A model generated the notes under the pieces. The model saw only the letters and a list, made by a program, of their open reading frames with translations. It was not told the DNA's origin and ran no database searches. From contig NZKX01000077.1 in assembly GCA_002694025.1 (NCBI GenBank), positions 1 through 6,675 on the forward strand: a stretch of DNA of 6,675 nucleotides. The letters are read 5' to 3'. Numbering within the stretch: position 1 is the first letter of the stretch; every line of letters starts with the position of its first letter. This DNA is from Fidelibacterota bacterium (GTDB taxonomy: Bacteria > Marinisomatota > Marinisomatia > Marinisomatales > UBA1611). Shown piece after piece: positions 5,887-6,675 of this stretch. A program made the position numbers and the translations under genes.

Positions 5887-6521
5887 GGCTTTAAAATTAT
5901 GTGTATTTGACTTGGATTTTCAAGATCTGCAATGAAAAGCGTTGGAGCTTCAGCCTTAGAACCTACACCATAGCCAGGCAATACTTGATAAATATAATGC
6001 CCATCTTGAAAAGGGCTATTTAAGACCTCATCACCAAATAAAGACTGCCATAGATTACCAACATCATTATGACTCTCATTCAAAGAAATATCCTGAGCAT
6101 TGGGTCCATCATAAGTCTCTATCCCAAAAACAGATACCCAATCAGAGCCATCAGGGCTATCAAACCTTCTAAATGAAGGGGAATTAAAAACTTGTGTTTC
6201 GTCTAGAATTCCAATTAAGTCTTCATTCAAATCTTCTAAATTTTGATGACCTCCTACCTTTTGATCATACTTTGTCTGTCCAGGGAATCTTCCTCTCCCT
6301 TCTTTAACTGCCATATCCTGGTAGAAATTTAATGCTTGTTTGGCGATTTTTTGAATTTCTGACTGACTTTTCCTAAATTTACCGCTTTCTGAAATAGTAG
6401 AAAATTTTGGAGCAGCCGTAGCTGCTAATACAGCCATTAATGCCGTAACAACTGCAAATTCCATTAAAGACGCACCCGACTTGTTGGCTAGTGCATGTCT
6501 AATTTTTATAAATTTTATCAT
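5883..6521 (-). CDS. Pilin-like protein with G|ASLMEF N-terminus, first gene of the cluster
   Basis: From ATG 6521 the protein is 212 residues. The leader MIKFIKIRHALANKSG is followed by ASLMEFAVVTALMAVLAATA and APKF, with Gly at -1, Glu at +5 and Pro at +22. The frame stays open upstream to 6641, with ATG at 6632 and TTG at 6641. Those would give implausible 53-56-residue leaders, and TTG 6641 lies in the terminator. Shared blocks with the gene at 5649 are GRGRFPGQ (75-82), WVSVFG (128-133), SPFQDGHYIY (169-178) and ADLENP (198-203). The conserved C-terminal block suggests a common globular fold in both. No Shine-Dalgarno precedes the ATG, and the sigma-54-like element ends just before it. 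It is a probable pilus or pseudopilus subunit; which fibre it builds is unknown. Confidence 0.75.
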   Translation of the reverse strand: MIKFIKIRHALANKSGASLMEFAVVTALMAVLAATAAPKFSTISESGKFRKSQSEIQKIAKQALNFYQDMAVKEGRGRFPGQTKYDQKVGGHQNLEDLNEDLIGILDETQVFNSPSFRRFDSPDGSDWVSVFGIETYDGPNAQDISLNESHNDVGNLWQSLFGDEVLNSPFQDGHYIYQVLPGYGVGSKAEAPTLFIADLENPSQIHIILKP

Positions 6522-6532
6522 ACAATTTATAC

Positions 6533-6549
6533 AGCAAAATTCATGCCAA
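6533..6549 (-). promoter_or_regulatory. Sigma-54-like -24/-12 promoter before the first pilin-like gene
   Basis: The minus strand reads TTGGCATGAATTTTGCT. It differs from TTGGCACGnnnnTTGCW at one position, and GG and GC are exactly 10 bases apart, as sigma-54 requires. Sigma-54 with a PilR-type activator controls pilin genes in several bacteria (established). Transcription would start near 6522, one base before the ATG at 6521, so the message would be almost leaderless. That is the main reason for caution. Confidence 0.5.
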
Positions 6550-6585
6550 CTTTTTCGAAGTCTAACCTGTATTAGCTGATTGGAC

Positions 6586-6605
6586 AATTGTAGTATTTTG
6601 TTACA
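6586..6605 (-). promoter_or_regulatory. 20-bp dyad shared with the upstream region of the paralogous gene
   Basis: TGTAACAAAATACTACAATT on the minus strand matches 17 of 20 positions of the copy at 5840-5859 and contains TTGTA-N9-TACAA if one base at 6606 is included. It lies about 40-60 bases upstream of the -24 element. It is a candidate site for the activator of the sigma-54-like promoter (inference). Confidence 0.4.
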
Positions 6606-6621
6606 AGTATGCGGTGTAACA
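6599..6621. promoter_or_regulatory. Perfect 7-bp inverted repeat, possible operator
   Basis: TGTTACA-N9-TGTAACA on the plus strand is a perfect inverted repeat with a centre-to-centre spacing of about 16 bases, suited to a dimeric DNA-binding protein. One arm is part of the shared 20-bp dyad at 6586-6605. It lies between the upstream terminator and the sigma-54-like element. Confidence 0.4.
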
Positions 6622-6640
6622 TTTTGATCCATATAAAGCA

Positions 6641-6664
6641 AAAAGCCCCTTGCCGGGGCTCTTT
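6641..6664 (-). terminator. Intrinsic terminator of the gene upstream of the window
   Basis: Stem AGCCCC / GGGGCT (6644-6649 and 6655-6660) with a 5-base loop TTGCC. On the minus strand it is followed by TTTT, so it would end transcription coming from outside the window on the right. The plus strand also has a short T-run. It isolates the pilin cluster as a separate transcription unit that needs its own promoter. Confidence 0.75.
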
Positions 6665-6675
6665 ACTTTCCAAAC

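Noticed and set aside
6522..6641. N-terminal extension of the first pilin gene from TTG 6641 or ATG 6632
   Set aside because: It would give a 53-56-residue prepilin leader with no relation to the paralogue's 13-residue leader, the TTG lies in a terminator, and the candidate promoter and operator dyads fall inside the extension.

Overview
The window is a single minus-strand block, transcribed from right to left, of type IV pilus (T4P) / pseudopilin genes, followed by the start of a secreted alpha-L-fucosidase. The DNA is A+T-rich. The mix of T4P minor pilins, a short Cys lipoprotein signal and a GH29 glycosidase would fit a marine FCB-group bacterium such as a Marinimicrobia-like lineage. That placement is inference from gene content and style only; no marker gene is present.

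Right end (6675 to 4430): a terminator hairpin closes off whatever lies upstream. Three pilin-like genes follow. The first two (starts at 6521 and 5649) are clear tandem paralogues with unusual N-termini (G|ASLMEF and G|QSLAEF). Each is preceded by a sequence resembling a sigma-54 -24/-12 promoter, and further upstream by a shared 20-bp dyad that could bind an activator. A weak 69-codon reading frame lies between them. The third gene (4897-4457) has a textbook G|FTLIEL N-terminus, the best ribosome binding site in the window and a strong terminator right after it. It is the best candidate for the major pilin.

Middle (4357 to 397): five tightly packed genes follow the terminator. The first is another pilin-like protein of the APKF type. 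The next four are in the order GspH/FimT-like, GspI/PilV-like, GspJ/PilW-like and GspK/PilX-like, the usual minor-pilin set that forms the tip and primes assembly. The last four overlap or sit 1 to 2 bases apart, which implies one operon.

The most striking gene is the PilX-like protein (638 aa). A LamG/concanavalin-like jelly-roll domain of about 230 residues interrupts its glycine-rich beta-repeat region. This looks like a pilus tip with its own built-in adhesin or glycan-binding module.

Left end (396 to 1): a near-consensus Fur-box-like palindrome sits at the pilX stop codon, upstream of a GH29 alpha-L-fucosidase lipoprotein gene that runs off the window. A working hypothesis (inference) is that the minor pilins display a LamG adhesin on a surface fibre, perhaps for attachment to polysaccharide, beside a fucose-releasing enzyme.
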